Positions 7,557 through 17,194 of a DNA stretch of 64,000 bases are shown in pieces. Origin of the DNA: Desulfuromonadales bacterium (GTDB taxonomy: Bacteria; Desulfobacterota; Desulfuromonadia; Desulfuromonadales; BM103); NCBI GenBank assembly GCA_014860225.1, contig JACZKE010000034.1, forward strand, positions 1 to 64,000, read 5' to 3'. A program made the position numbers and the translations under genes. Every line of letters begins with the position of its first letter. The first letter of the stretch is position 1. The notes beneath the pieces are model-generated. The model ran no database searches. It was not told where the DNA came from and worked only from the letters and a program-made list of their open reading frames with translations.

Positions 7557-8330
7557 ATGTCTGGACAATGGTGGCAAGTATTATTTGCTGGGAGCTTTGC
7601 GGGAGCCGCCACATTAGCGGGGATGTCGATGGTCCTTGCCTGCGAGACGTGGAGCCGCCGTTACTCTGCAGTCCTGGTTTCTTTCTCGGCAGGTGTTCTC
7701 CTCGGCGTTGGAGTTCTTCATATTCTCCCGGAAGCCATGGAGATGACCACCAGGGCGCCCTTTTTTATCCTCCTCGCTTTCATTCTTTTCTACTTCTTTG
7801 AGCACCACCTGTTGATCCACGCGGGACATGAAGAGCAGCACCATGTCAACCTGGAGATTGCTGATTGTCACGACGGTTGCTGCTTGCGCCCCCATCCTAT
7901 GGGCTGGGTGGCATTTGTCGGCATGGGGCTTCATTCATTGATTGACGGTGTGATCATCGGGACCAGCTTTGAAGTCAGTCAGGACCTTGGCTTGCTTGCT
8001 GCGCTGGGGGTCATCGCGCATGAAGTCCCTGAAGGAATCGCGATGGTCGCCATTTTGCTGCACTACGGCTGGCAGCGCCGGAGAGCTATTCAACTAACAG
8101 CCTTCGTCGCACTGGCGACTCCGGGAGCCGCCTTCCTTACCTTTGCTATGGTCAACAACCTTTCAGAACCACTTCTCGGCGACCTGCTCGCTACAGCCGG
8201 CGGCTCTTTCATCTACATCGCCGCATCAGACCTGATTCCGGAATCCCATCGCAGCCGTGGCCTGTCGGCGACTTTAGCCCTTTGTGGCGGCATCCTGCTT
8301 GCATGGTTGGCCGGTCATCTCGCCCACTAA
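7557..8330 (+). CDS. ZIP family divalent metal transporter
   Basis: A 257-residue polytopic membrane protein with about seven or eight helices. A His-rich cytoplasmic loop contains HHLLIHAGHEEQHH and CHDGCC. Core ZIP motifs are HSLIDGVIIG in the fourth helix and HEVPEGIAM in the fifth; these form the metal path. ZIP proteins bring Zn2+, Fe2+ or Mn2+ into the cytoplasm. The specificity cannot be decided here. The ATG was chosen for its AAGGGAG ribosome-binding site; an in-frame extension to 7497 overlaps the likely promoter. The gene stands alone between divergent and convergent neighbours. Confidence 0.88.
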   Translation: MSGQWWQVLFAGSFAGAATLAGMSMVLACETWSRRYSAVLVSFSAGVLLGVGVLHILPEAMEMTTRAPFFILLAFILFYFFEHHLLIHAGHEEQHHVNLEIADCHDGCCLRPHPMGWVAFVGMGLHSLIDGVIIGTSFEVSQDLGLLAALGVIAHEVPEGIAMVAILLHYGWQRRRAIQLTAFVALATPGAAFLTFAMVNNLSEPLLGDLLATAGGSFIYIAASDLIPESHRSRGLSATLALCGGILLAWLAGHLAH

Positions 8331-8350
8331 CGTTCGGTAAATCGCATTAG

Positions 8351-8409
8351 CTAGTGTCCATCTGGAAACTCCGGATGGCACGACCGCAGTTTCCGGACGA
8401 CTAGCTAGT
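8351..8409. repeat. Compact CTAG-bounded copy of repeat family 1
   Basis: About 59 bp bounded by CTAG. A left arm with CATCTGGAAACTCCGGA and a right arm with AGTTTCCGGACGACTAG form an imperfect inverted repeat. It lies between the convergent ZIP and Mog genes. Confidence 0.6.
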
Positions 8410-8501
8410 GGCAAGGCAGAAAGAGAAATAGCTTTGGAATTTGTTTTTTAGATTTTGTTCTATGCCTCGCTACCTGTAGCAATTCGCAGCTGAATGGTTG
8501 C

Positions 8502-9005
8502 TTATGCTTGGCCACAATCACTCGGATCCCCTGCCAACTTGGCCAGAGCATGTGGTAATGCCGGTAATACGGCTTCCAGGTTTTCCCTCGCGGCTCTGGG
8601 GCTTCCGGGCAGATTAACAATCAGTGTCTGACCTCGCACACCGACGACTGCACGTGAAAGCATCGCATGCGGCGTTTTACGGAGACTCTGCATACGCATC
8701 ACTTCCGCCATCCCTGGAATTTCGTAATCAATCACCTGCAAGGTTGCCTGGGGTGTCACGTCACGAGGTGTCAGACCTGTACCTCCCGTCGTCACAATCA
8801 GGCTGAGCTGCTCCTGATCAGCCCAGGCAGTCAGAATTTCGACAATTGATTTGATATCGTCAGGAAGGATAATAACATGAGTCACCTGGCCAACGGTATC
8901 GAGCAATTCGCGAACCACAGGGCCGCTCTCATCAACCCGTTGGCCCTGGGCGCCTTTATCTGACAGCGTCAGGACACCGATACGAAACGCATCTGTTGCT
9001 TTCAT
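8502..9005 (-). CDS. mog: Molybdopterin adenylyltransferase (MogA/MoaB family)
   Basis: A 167-residue MoaB/Mog-fold protein. The family motifs TTGGTGLTPRDVTPQA and LIVNLPGSPRAARENLE are intact. Mog adenylates molybdopterin before molybdenum insertion; MoaB paralogues do the same job with tungsten in some organisms. The start ATG overlaps the TGA of the upstream MOSC gene (ATGA), so the two are co-translated. The C-terminus is slightly extended (DPSDCGQA) compared with short MoaB proteins. A shared operon with a MOSC protein supports a molybdenum-cofactor role. Confidence 0.88.
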   Translation of the reverse strand: MKATDAFRIGVLTLSDKGAQGQRVDESGPVVRELLDTVGQVTHVIILPDDIKSIVEILTAWADQEQLSLIVTTGGTGLTPRDVTPQATLQVIDYEIPGMAEVMRMQSLRKTPHAMLSRAVVGVRGQTLIVNLPGSPRAARENLEAVLPALPHALAKLAGDPSDCGQA

Positions 9006-9472
9006 TGGCTACCTTCACCGGCAATTGGCTCAAGAATTTCTACAGCATCACCTGTTTTCACCGGGCCGCCCTCTAACACGATGGCAAAGATCCCTTCCCG
9101 CGGCATGACACAATCTCCGGCCTGATGGTAGATGGCACAGCGATCATGACAAACCTTGCCGATCTGGGTGATCTCCAGCAATGCACTCGCCCCGACCCGT
9201 AACCTTGTGCCTATAGGCAGGGAATACAGGTGAATCCCTCGTGTTGTGAGATTCTCGGCAAAATCACCGGCACCGACATCCAGTCCGGCGGCACGCATTT
9301 TTTCTATGCTCTCATCGGCCAGCAGACTGACCTGACGATGCCAGTCGCCACCATGGGCATCACCGACCAGGCCAAAGCCTTGTTGTAACTCCCCCTGACC
9401 AACATCGGTTTTGCGTTCACCCTTGGCCTTGCTGACACAAACAGCAATAATTTCTTTTTTGATTGTTTTCAT
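9002..9472 (-). CDS. MOSC domain protein
   Basis: A 156-residue single-domain MOSC protein. It shows the GDAHGG-W-RQVSLLA start region, GDFAENLTTRG, and the conserved Cys region GKVCHDRCAIYHQAGDCVMPREG. MOSC domains bind Mo/W cofactor or deliver sulfur, as in molybdenum-cofactor sulfurase C-termini and YiiM/YuaD proteins. It starts directly after the TAA of the HEAT-like gene and overlaps the mog gene. The short form often occurs fused or adjacent to MoaB/Mog in deltaproteobacteria. The exact reaction is unknown. Confidence 0.85.
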   Translation of the reverse strand: MKTIKKEIIAVCVSKAKGERKTDVGQGELQQGFGLVGDAHGGDWHRQVSLLADESIEKMRAAGLDVGAGDFAENLTTRGIHLYSLPIGTRLRVGASALLEITQIGKVCHDRCAIYHQAGDCVMPREGIFAIVLEGGPVKTGDAVEILEPIAGEGSQ

Positions 9473-10534
9473 TTATCCACCGGTTTTCTTGATTCGATGT
9501 TCCAGTTCCTTGCGTGCGGCAGTCGCAACGATATTGGAGACCTGACGACTCTTAGCCAACTCCTTGATATCCTTCATCGTCAGGTAGCTGATAAAGCGTA
9601 AAGCCTTTGGAGGCGGTGTCTTCGGATGTACGATCAGAGCTTTCTTGATTTCGTAGTTTTTCACCCAGTCTTTGTTTAGCAGGATCATACGGATCAACTC
9701 ATCGCTGGAAGTCTTGTTCTTGGCCACCATGAGAACCTCTCCGTCGCTGATTCTTGGATTCTTCATGACCGCACCCTGTATCAGTTTGTTCGACTCCTTC
9801 ATCATAATGGTACGCCATTCCTTATCACCGGTCAGCCCCATCTTGATTTTTTCAGCCACTTTAAGCTCGAGGGCGATCTGATATTTCGAGAGACCACTCC
9901 GCTCCGCCTCTTCCATCAACGACTCTATCTCTGTTTGTTCGGGACTCTCATCATCGGCATCCGCGTCTGCCTCAGCGCCAACTTCCTGGCATAACTCCTG
10001 AGATGAGTATTCCTGGTCGGCTTGATCAGGCTCCCGCCACCCCAACTTGACCTTCAAGTCCTTTTCTGCAGAGGGGTTGGCAATAATGGCCTCAACGAGC
10101 TGAGGGTGCTGAGACAGCAGTTCCTGATGGCCGGCAAGACACTCTAGCACATCAGATGGTGCTTTCCCGGCAAGATAGAGGAGTGTATTCAGAGTGGTTG
10201 CCGGATGCATGACGACCGCTCTCATCAGTTCGTCATCAGTCATTCTGGCTCTGACGAGCAGATCGAGCAGCTGCGGATGCAGCAAATCATCTTTGAGAAT
10301 CTCAATCAGGGTCGCTACAGGTGCCTCCCGTAAATTTTTCACAGCTGACGTCCTGATCTCGACATCGCTACTGCGACAAAGGAAGAAGAGAACGGTCAAA
10401 AAATCTTTTCCGGCAAGGGGAAGAGTACCGCGCGCGGCCGCTAGCTGGAGGTCACGGGGGGCTCCCGGTGTTACAATCCGTGCGCTTTCGGGTGAGACTT
10501 TCAAACGCACTGTGGTTGGCTGAACTTGTGCCAT
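9473..10534 (-). CDS. HEAT/leucine-rich-variant-like repeat protein, unknown function
   Basis: A 353-residue cytoplasmic protein built from helical repeats. Residues 40-165 contain HEAT-like units (for example SSDVEIRTSAVKNL). A Glu/Asp-rich linker follows at about 175-205. The C-terminal 140 residues contain further repeats with NPRISDGEVLMVAKNK and HPKTPPPKAL, of the kind common in deltaproteobacterial conserved hypotheticals. There is no enzyme motif. It precedes the MOSC and Mog genes in one operon with no spacer (TAA followed directly by ATG), so it may serve as a scaffold for cofactor handling. That is inference from position only. Confidence 0.7.
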   Translation of the reverse strand: MAQVQPTTVRLKVSPESARIVTPGAPRDLQLAAARGTLPLAGKDFLTVLFFLCRSSDVEIRTSAVKNLREAPVATLIEILKDDLLHPQLLDLLVRARMTDDELMRAVVMHPATTLNTLLYLAGKAPSDVLECLAGHQELLSQHPQLVEAIIANPSAEKDLKVKLGWREPDQADQEYSSQELCQEVGAEADADADDESPEQTEIESLMEEAERSGLSKYQIALELKVAEKIKMGLTGDKEWRTIMMKESNKLIQGAVMKNPRISDGEVLMVAKNKTSSDELIRMILLNKDWVKNYEIKKALIVHPKTPPPKALRFISYLTMKDIKELAKSRQVSNIVATAARKELEHRIKKTGG

Positions 10535-10586
10535 AAATCAATACAACTCCACCAGGAGAATGACCGACGATACAGGCCTTAGCGAA

Positions 10587-10712
10587 CATCTGGATGTTTG
10601 AGGATAGATTTCAGCTCATATGAAGGTTCATAGCCGTAGCTATGGACCAAAAAGAAGCTGGAACATGAACCAAACAGCCGGACTTGCAGCCGGCTCATGG
10701 ATGGTCCGACAG
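10587..10712. repeat. Dispersed repeat family 2, long copy A
   Basis: About 126 bp that align with 59509-59634. Conserved blocks include TCATAGC-GTAGCTATGG, CCAAAAAGA and GGCTCATGGAT-GTCCGAC. The last block also ends the short palindromic copy at 33540-33608. It lies between the SPOR and HEAT-like genes. A family-1-like AGTTTCCGGACG follows at 10725. Confidence 0.7.
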
Positions 10713-10741
10713 TCGTTTCATTCAGAGTTTCCGGACGGGCA

Positions 10742-11884
10742 TTATCTGGACTTAACAATGGCTGCCTTCAACCCTGTCTCGCCAGCCTCTCGGGCAGCGG
10801 TATCCGCCTCATCTTTCGTTGCAAAACTGCCGAATCGAACCCGACTCAAGGTTTTTACAACCTGAACCGGCTCGGGGTAGACCTTAACCCCCTGCTCGAG
10901 AAAACGTTGACTCAGTTTCTTGACACTGTTTGCTTCCAGAAACGTCCCTGCATAGATAACGAACCGATCTCCGGCAGGAGCGCTATAAGCTCCCGGCTCA
11001 ATCGATCGTGCCAAATCAAGGGCTTCCTGAACGTCAATACTGCTATAGGTCCCAAGACGCAGACGCGTCATGTTCAGGGTTACATCGACCGGTGTGATGA
11101 GAGGTTCATAGCCAAGCTTTCTGATTTTCATCACCAGCGCATCCCGGTTTGCCTCCAGCAGATAGGAACCGGCGTCCAGAGCAAAATTGCCTCCTGCCGT
11201 TTGCAGGACTGGTCCATCAGGGTTTGCCGAATCGGCGGGTTGAGACACCGCGCTAACAGTTGCTGCAACGTTCTGCTGAGTTGAACCAGCTTCGGCTGTT
11301 TGCCTGGCATCTGCAACCTTGGTCGACGATTGTTCAACTGGCTCCTCTTGCGGCTTTGCTTCAACCACCTTGTCCTCAGATCCCGTCGCAGGAATAGTCG
11401 GTGGGTTTATCACAGCTCCCGGCTGTTTGTCGGCAGAAATCCTGGCAACTGGCTCAGCAGGTGGCGGCGGCAAAGCAACAGTCTTTATGTTAGTCTGAGC
11501 AGCAGCCGGTATAGTCGGGGCCGGAGGCTTTGTACCACCCAGGCCAATGAAATAATAAGCGCCCGCTCCAACAACCAGCAACAGAACCATCAGAAGCATC
11601 CGTGTTCTGGGATTGCCGTCGCTGTTAATTTTAAGCTCAGCCTCATCCTGCACTGACTCTTCAACTGTGTGCTCACCATCTACAAACACTGCGTTCAAAT
11701 CCGTTTCCGGAAAGTCGTCATTATCATTCAAGTCCAACCCTTGAGACTTATTCTGACTGTCCAGACTGGTCCCCGGGAAATCATCATCACTCAAAGCTGA
11801 TTCTGGAGGCTCATTCTGGTCGTCAGGATTGATTACCGGAAAATCATCGTCGCCATCAAAAGTAAACTTGTTCTTTTCATGCAT
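10742..11884 (-). CDS. SPOR-domain membrane protein
   Basis: A 380-residue protein. The N-terminus (1-95) is acidic, with repeated DDDFP motifs. A single membrane helix (about 97-115) is followed by a Pro/Ala-rich periplasmic linker. The last 150 residues contain two SPOR-like units (around SYLLEANRDALVMKIRKLGYEP and FVIYAGTFLEANSVKKLSQRF). SPOR domains bind denuded peptidoglycan glycans and often sit at the division septum. The ATG is preceded by GGGAGA. The repeated acidic DDDFP motifs in the cytoplasmic part are unusual. The gene is followed by repeat DNA and preceded by the EF-G paralogue on the same strand. Confidence 0.78.
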   Translation of the reverse strand: MHEKNKFTFDGDDDFPVINPDDQNEPPESALSDDDFPGTSLDSQNKSQGLDLNDNDDFPETDLNAVFVDGEHTVEESVQDEAELKINSDGNPRTRMLLMVLLLVVGAGAYYFIGLGGTKPPAPTIPAAAQTNIKTVALPPPPAEPVARISADKQPGAVINPPTIPATGSEDKVVEAKPQEEPVEQSSTKVADARQTAEAGSTQQNVAATVSAVSQPADSANPDGPVLQTAGGNFALDAGSYLLEANRDALVMKIRKLGYEPLITPVDVTLNMTRLRLGTYSSIDVQEALDLARSIEPGAYSAPAGDRFVIYAGTFLEANSVKKLSQRFLEQGVKVYPEPVQVVKTLSRVRFGSFATKDEADTAAREAGETGLKAAIVKSR

Positions 11885-11966
11885 ATAAAAGTCTCCCGTC
11901 CCACTATGCAACCAGCCCTGAGAGGCCAATGAATTTGCAACGCACTTGCAAAAATACAAATAGCAG

Positions 11967-11998
11967 AGGGTTCACCCGGGATTTACCGGGCGAACCCT
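11967..11998 (-). terminator. Hairpin after EF-G paralogue gene
   Basis: An AGGGTTC/GAACCCT outer stem and CCCGG/CCGGG inner stem surround a short loop. The following minus-strand T content is weak (CTGCTATTTGTATTTTT). Confidence 0.5.
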
Positions 11999-12008
11999 GG
12001 CTCGGCAA

Positions 12009-14090
12009 CTATTCGTCGTTCTTTTTAAACTGCTCCAGCAATTTCGCCATCATATGCGAAGGAACTTCTTCATAATGTGAGAACTCCATGGTAAAGAGCC
12101 CACGGTCAGATGTCATGGAACGGAGTTCAGGAGCGTATTTAAGCACTTCAGACATTGGCACCTGCGCCTTGACCACCTGGCTGCCTGCTTGCGGTTCCAT
12201 GCCAAGGACTTTGCCGCGGCGCGAGTTCATATCTCCGATGACATCACCAACGCATTCGTCAGGGATGGTGATTGTCATTTCCATAACCGGCTCAAGCAAG
12301 ACCGGACTAGCTGCCTCGCACGCTTTTTTGAAAGCCATGGAGCCAGCAATTTTGAAGGCCATCTCCGACGAGTCAACAGAGTGATGGGACCCGTCATAGA
12401 GCGTAACACTGAAGTCCTGAACAGGGAAACCTGCCAGAGTGCCCTTATGCATTGTCTCCTGAATACCTTTGTCGACCGCAGGAATATATTGGCGAGGCAC
12501 CACTCCGCCGACAACCTTGTCTATAAAGAGATAGCCTTCACCGCGTTTTCTGGGTTCCAGACGAATATGCACATCGGCAAACTGACCGCGGCCGCCCGAC
12601 TGCTTTTTGTGACGATAGTGCTGATCGACACTCTTTTTGATTGCTTCGCGATAAGGGACCTTCGGCTCCTTGAGAATAACGTCAGCACCAAACTTACGCT
12701 TCAGCTTTTCAATAGCAACCTCAACATGGACTTGGCCCATGCCCGAGATGATCATCTCTTTGGTTTCTTCATCCCGCTGGATATGCAGGGCCGGATCTTC
12801 TTCTGTCAATCGTGAAAGTCCGCTGAAGATTTTTTCTTCATCGCCTTTGCTTTTTGGCTCCAGAGCAAAGGAGATAACCGGTTTCATGGTCATTGGACAT
12901 TCGTAAATGATTGGCTTGCCCGCATCGCACAGAGTATCGCCAGTCGTCGTCTCCTTCAACTTGGCAACTGCAACAATGTCTCCAGCCACGGCTTCGCTGA
13001 CTGCCTTCTGTTTTTTGCCTTCCGGCAACAGGATCTGGCCAATTCTTTCGCTACAGCCTTTATTGGGGTTATAAACGGTGGAATCCGACTTGACGGTCCC
13101 GGAATAGACCCTGAAGAGACTCAACCTTCCGGTAAACGGGTCACTGACGGTTTTGAAAACCATCGCCGAAAAGGGTTCTTTCGGATCGGGACGACGTTCT
13201 TCCGGCTCATCGGTCTTGGGATTGGTCCCGTACTGGATACCTTTGTCGATCGGTGAAGGCATACAGATAACAATATAATCAAGCAGTTGGCGAATGCCGA
13301 TATTGGCGGTGGCACTGCCGCAGAAAACAGGGGTAAAGACTCCCGTCAGAGTTCCCTCGCGCAAGCCACGCAGAATCTCCTCCTGGGACAATTCTTCGGT
13401 TTCAAGATACTTTTCCATCAGCTCGTCATCAGCTTCCGCACAGGCTTCCATCAGCATCATATGCAGCCGATCAGCCTCAGAGCGATATTCTTCAGGGATT
13501 TCGATTTCGTCATAAGTGCCCTTATCATCAAATGTAAAGAGCCGGGCCTTCATCGTGATCAGATCGATGACCCCTTTAAAGTTCTCCTCCTGACCGATTG
13601 GCATGTTGACCGCCACCGGGCGACATCCCAGGGAAGTTTCCATGTCGTCGACAGCCTTAAGGTAGTTAGCACGCTCACGATCAATTTTATTGATAAAGGC
13701 GATGCGCGGAACTTCGAATTCATCAGCCCACTTCCAGAGAGTCTGGGTCTGGGCCTTGACACCATCTACGGCTGAGATCAGCAGTACGACACCACCGAGC
13801 ACGCGCATGCAGCCACGGGTGTCATGCAGGAAATTGGTGTAACCGGGAGTATCAACGATATGCAGTTCATGGTCGTTCCACTCGCAGTGATGCAGTTTTG
13901 AGGAAATCGTGATTTTGCGCTTGGTCTCTTCGGGTTCAAAGTCCATGTTGGACGAGCCATCGTCAACCTTGCCGAGTCGATCGGTCATGCCGGTGTTAAA
14001 CAGTATCGCTTCGACCAGAGAGGTTTTCCCTGCATCCCCTTGTCCGACGATGCCCAGATTCCGCAACTTTTCAGTTTCGAACTTTGCCAT
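12009..14090 (-). CDS. Elongation factor G-like GTPase (second EF-G type)
   Basis: A 693-residue protein with all EF-G domains. The P-loop reads GQGDAGKTSL (about 16-25), where typical EF-G has AHIDHGKT. Other G motifs are HIVDTPGYTNF and NKID. Domain IV (about 470-600) and the C-terminal RSMTSDRGLFTMEFSHYEEVP are complete. The altered P-loop and the position away from ribosomal-protein genes indicate the EF-G2/EF-G-like paralogue. Such paralogues may act in translocation, recycling or stress rather than as the main EF-G. The start has an AAAAGGAGAGATT leader. The gene is single and followed by a terminator-like hairpin. Confidence 0.85.
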   Translation of the reverse strand: MAKFETEKLRNLGIVGQGDAGKTSLVEAILFNTGMTDRLGKVDDGSSNMDFEPEETKRKITISSKLHHCEWNDHELHIVDTPGYTNFLHDTRGCMRVLGGVVLLISAVDGVKAQTQTLWKWADEFEVPRIAFINKIDRERANYLKAVDDMETSLGCRPVAVNMPIGQEENFKGVIDLITMKARLFTFDDKGTYDEIEIPEEYRSEADRLHMMLMEACAEADDELMEKYLETEELSQEEILRGLREGTLTGVFTPVFCGSATANIGIRQLLDYIVICMPSPIDKGIQYGTNPKTDEPEERRPDPKEPFSAMVFKTVSDPFTGRLSLFRVYSGTVKSDSTVYNPNKGCSERIGQILLPEGKKQKAVSEAVAGDIVAVAKLKETTTGDTLCDAGKPIIYECPMTMKPVISFALEPKSKGDEEKIFSGLSRLTEEDPALHIQRDEETKEMIISGMGQVHVEVAIEKLKRKFGADVILKEPKVPYREAIKKSVDQHYRHKKQSGGRGQFADVHIRLEPRKRGEGYLFIDKVVGGVVPRQYIPAVDKGIQETMHKGTLAGFPVQDFSVTLYDGSHHSVDSSEMAFKIAGSMAFKKACEAASPVLLEPVMEMTITIPDECVGDVIGDMNSRRGKVLGMEPQAGSQVVKAQVPMSEVLKYAPELRSMTSDRGLFTMEFSHYEEVPSHMMAKLLEQFKKNDE

Positions 14091-14167
14091 AATCTCTCCT
14101 TTTAGTGCTCCACATGATTTCCGATAGTCAGTTGATCACAATGAATTCTGTGTTTATTGAATTGCCG

Positions 14168-14938
14168 CTACGCAACCACATTGCGCTCATAGATGATCCG
14201 CAAACCTTCCAGTGTGAGACAATTATCAACTTCATCGATGGCCTGGCTGTAGGGTGCAATCAGGTTGGCCAACCCCCCTGTGGCAATGACATAGGGGTTC
14301 TCCCGCGTTTCCTGCTTCATGCGGCCGACGATGCCGTCAACCAGGCCGACATAACCGTAAAACAGTCCGGACTGCATACTGTTGACCGTATTCTTGGCAA
14401 CCACCTGTGGCGGACAGCAGATCTCGACTCTGGGCAGCTTGCTGGCCCGCTCATAGAGAGCCTCAGCAGAGATGCTCAACCCCGGCGCAATGGCACCGCC
14501 CAGGTATTCACCCCGTTTCGAAAGATAATCGAAGGTTGTGGCCGTTCCGAAGTCCACCACAATCAGACTGGAGGGCTTCTTGGCATAAGCAGCCACGGCA
14601 TTGACGATGCGGTCGGCGCCCACCTCACGGGGATTGTCATACATGATCGGCATACCGGTTTTGATCCCCGGACCAACCACGAGAGGCCGCAACTTGAAAT
14701 ATGTGTCGCAGAGGGATTCCAGAGTATTCAGCAATGGAGGTACGACACAGGAAATGATCACGTTGTCAATATCAGGGAAATGCAACCCGCTGATACTGAA
14801 CAATTCATGCGTCACAAGAGCCCATTCATCCGTGGTACGAGCCTTGTCAGTCGTCAGTCGCCAACTGCGCACAAGTTCTTTACCCCGATACAAGCCGAGA
14901 ACCGTATTGGTATTGCCGACATCTATGACTAAAAGCAT
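14168..14938 (-). CDS. coaX: Type III pantothenate kinase
   Basis: A 256-residue ASKHA-fold kinase that phosphorylates pantothenate in coenzyme A synthesis. The phosphate-1 motif [14 protein letters not shown], the [10 protein letters not shown] region and the [25 protein letters not shown] motif are present. This is the expected length for CoaX. It follows the BirA gene on the same strand by about 110 bp, the usual birA-coaX order in many bacteria. No strong ribosome-binding site is visible before the ATG. Confidence 0.93.
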   Translation of the reverse strand: MLLVIDVGNTNTVLGLYRGKELVRSWRLTTDKARTTDEWALVTHELFSISGLHFPDIDNVIISCVVPPLLNTLESLCDTYFKLRPLVVGPGIKTGMPIMYDNPREVGADRIVNAVAAYAKKPSSLIVVDFGTATTFDYLSKRGEYLGGAIAPGLSISAEALYERASKLPRVEICCPPQVVAKNTVNSMQSGLFYGYVGLVDGIVGRMKQETRENPYVIATGGLANLIAPYSQAIDEVDNCLTLEGLRIIYERNVVA

Positions 14939-14954
14939 AAAAATCCGTGAGTCC

Positions 14955-14982
14955 TGAGGTGTGAAGCGTGAGGCGTGAACAC
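14955..14982. repeat. Short tandem repeat between birA and coaX
   Basis: Two 14-bp imperfect units, TGAGGTGTGAAGCG and TGAGGCGTGAACAC. This small GTGAGGCGTGAA-type repeat is probably non-functional. Confidence 0.5.
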
Positions 14983-15049
14983 TCTATATGCAGCAGACAT
15001 CATAAGTAAACTTCCTGCAAGCGAGCTAGATGACTCTGTTTTTCTCGAC

Positions 15050-16054
15050 TCAGGCCTCATCTTTCTCAAACGAGAGCGGCCGCACATCGCCGGCATAAAT
15101 GATCTCTACCTTACCGGTCGCAGTCTTGACCAGCAAGGCTCCGTCTTCGGCAAGTCCGATCATGGTCCCGCTGATCTGCCGTTCATTGCAATCCACCTGC
15201 ACTGTATTACCGGTCAAATCACAGAGCTCCTCCCAGGCGGACATGATCGGTGCGCTGCCCTGTTCCAGGTAAGTTTGGTACAAGGCATCAATTTCCTGCA
15301 AAAGGGTTCGGGTAAAATCAAGCCGCGAAACGATCTGACCTGAAACCATAAAAAGCGATGTTGCCGGGTAACGCAGATCATCAGGAAACTGTTCCTGGCG
15401 CATATTCAGGTTAACGCCAATCCCCAGGACAACGTAATGAACCTGATCGGTTTCCGAACTCATCTCATTAAGAAGTCCTGCAACCTTGGCGCCATGCAAG
15501 AGAATGTCATTGGGCCATTTGACTGTCGGTTGCAGACCGGTGCAATGCATGATGGCACGGCAAACAGCAACGGCCGAAAGGAATGTCAGCTTGGGTGCTT
15601 CAAAAGGAAGGACAGGTGGGCGCAAAAGAATCGAAGCATAAAGATTGACACCGCCGGGAGACTCCCATTGGCGCCCCATCCGACCTTTACCTGAAGTTTG
15701 ACGGTCCGCAATCACCACCAGGCCATCAACGCCTCCCTCATCACCCATACGACAGGCTTGCATATTGGTGGAATCGGTCTCATCGAAGCAGCGCACCCGG
15801 GAGCCAACCAATCGGCTGTCAAGGCCGGTCTGAATAGATTCCGGCATCAGGACATCAGGTGACTTGAGTAATTGATAACCACGTGAAGGTATCGCTTCAA
15901 TCAGATAACCTGCTTGACGCAGATTGCGAATATGCTTCCAGACCGCTGCCCGCGAAATCCCCAAGTTTGTACTGATGCGTTCACCGGAGACAAAGCCGTC
16001 AGGAGTCTGGCTGAAAAGAGACAGTATGGTTTCGCGCGGCGCGGGATTCTTCAT
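15050..16054 (-). CDS. birA: Biotin-protein ligase / biotin operon repressor
   Basis: A 334-residue bifunctional BirA. An N-terminal winged-helix domain (about 1-65, with LGISRAAVWKHIRNLRQAGY) is followed by the ligase domain. Catalytic motifs GKGRMGRQWESPGG and KWPNDILL are visible, along with a C-terminal SH3-like domain. It makes biotinyl-AMP, loads biotin onto carboxylases and can repress biotin genes. A GTG directly precedes the chosen ATG in frame. It lies between nadC and coaX on one strand, so all three cofactor genes may be co-transcribed. Confidence 0.93.
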   Translation of the reverse strand: MKNPAPRETILSLFSQTPDGFVSGERISTNLGISRAAVWKHIRNLRQAGYLIEAIPSRGYQLLKSPDVLMPESIQTGLDSRLVGSRVRCFDETDSTNMQACRMGDEGGVDGLVVIADRQTSGKGRMGRQWESPGGVNLYASILLRPPVLPFEAPKLTFLSAVAVCRAIMHCTGLQPTVKWPNDILLHGAKVAGLLNEMSSETDQVHYVVLGIGVNLNMRQEQFPDDLRYPATSLFMVSGQIVSRLDFTRTLLQEIDALYQTYLEQGSAPIMSAWEELCDLTGNTVQVDCNERQISGTMIGLAEDGALLVKTATGKVEIIYAGDVRPLSFEKDEA

Positions 16055-16131
16055 CACTTACAGATTGCAGCTCCTTGAGTCGTTTCCCATACTAAACTAA
16101 TGAATGCTTGTCCGGTGTTTCCGGCTGGAGG

Positions 16132-16962
16132 CTAAGTAAACAGCATTGAGATATCAACAGCACGACAGGAGTGGGTCAGTGCACCGACAGAAATCAGCTG
16201 GACACCTGTTTCGGCGATTTCACGAACAGTTTCAAGGTTGACGCCGCCGGAAGCTTCCGTAATCGCCTGATCGCCAACCAGTTCAACCGCTGCAGTCAAT
16301 TCTGTCAATGACATGTTGTCGAGGAGCAGAATATCGGCGCCGGCTGCAAGAGCTTCTGCGACCTCATCCTGATTGCGGACCTCGACTTCTATTTTCTGAG
16401 TATGTGGGACACGTTGCCTGGCACGACTGACAGCTGCCGTAATCCCGCCGGCTGCGGCAACGTGGTTTTCCTTGATCAAGACAGCATCATACAGTGCCAT
16501 CCGGTGGTTGCCACCACCCCCCATGCGCACCGCATACTTTTCCAGAACGCGCAACCCCGGAGTCGTTTTACGGGTATCAACAACAACGGCCCGGGTACCT
16601 GCAATTTCTTGCACAAAAGTCGAGGTGAGCGTGGCGACACCACACATCCGCTGCAATAGATTCAAGGCCACTCGTTCACCCTGAAGCAATGTGGCAGCAT
16701 CACCTTTGATCCAGGCGATTACATCACCGCGTTTAGCGGTCTGGCCGTCAGAGATAAGTTTTTCGAAAGCGGTTTCTGCAGAAAGCAATTGAAAGACACG
16801 CCGGGCAACATCGATACCGGCCAGGACAAAATCTTCCTTGGCCACCAACTCGGCACCTGCCTGGGTACCGGGCTCGATAGTTGCCATAGTGGTCACATCG
16901 CCGGTGCCGATATCCTCTTCAAGGGCACGGCGCAGAATGGGGTCAAGGATAAATGGGTTCAT
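16132..16962 (-). CDS. nadC: Nicotinate-nucleotide pyrophosphorylase (quinolinate phosphoribosyltransferase)
   Basis: A 276-residue enzyme that converts quinolinate and PRPP to nicotinate mononucleotide in de novo NAD synthesis. Motifs seen are LEEDIGTGDVTT, LNLLQRMCGVATLT, DTRKTTPGLRVLEKYAVRMGGG, EVEVRN and LLLDNM. The chosen start gives the usual family length; an in-frame extension reaches 17010. It is immediately upstream of birA. Confidence 0.93.
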   Translation of the reverse strand: MNPFILDPILRRALEEDIGTGDVTTMATIEPGTQAGAELVAKEDFVLAGIDVARRVFQLLSAETAFEKLISDGQTAKRGDVIAWIKGDAATLLQGERVALNLLQRMCGVATLTSTFVQEIAGTRAVVVDTRKTTPGLRVLEKYAVRMGGGGNHRMALYDAVLIKENHVAAAGGITAAVSRARQRVPHTQKIEVEVRNQDEVAEALAAGADILLLDNMSLTELTAAVELVGDQAITEASGGVNLETVREIAETGVQLISVGALTHSCRAVDISMLFT

Positions 16963-17194
16963 AGTATTAGATTCCGGCTGGCTTCCGAATGGTGACTTCA
17001 TTGCGACCATCTAAATGATCTTCGAATGGATGCTGACACGTTTAAAGTAATTTTTTATAACATAGCGAAACTTAGACAAGCAACTGAAAACCCTGTAACC
17101 ATGCCTATTTCAGTACCAATACATTTGTGCTAAGATCACCAACAATGGCTGTTGACACGCATCCTCAATTTCTCTTTCTATCAAGGAGCTCCTT

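Noticed and set aside
17086-17101. ACCCTGTAACC as another end of the 5453 MITE-like element
   Set aside because: Only about 11 bases match and there is no opposite end, so it is probably chance.
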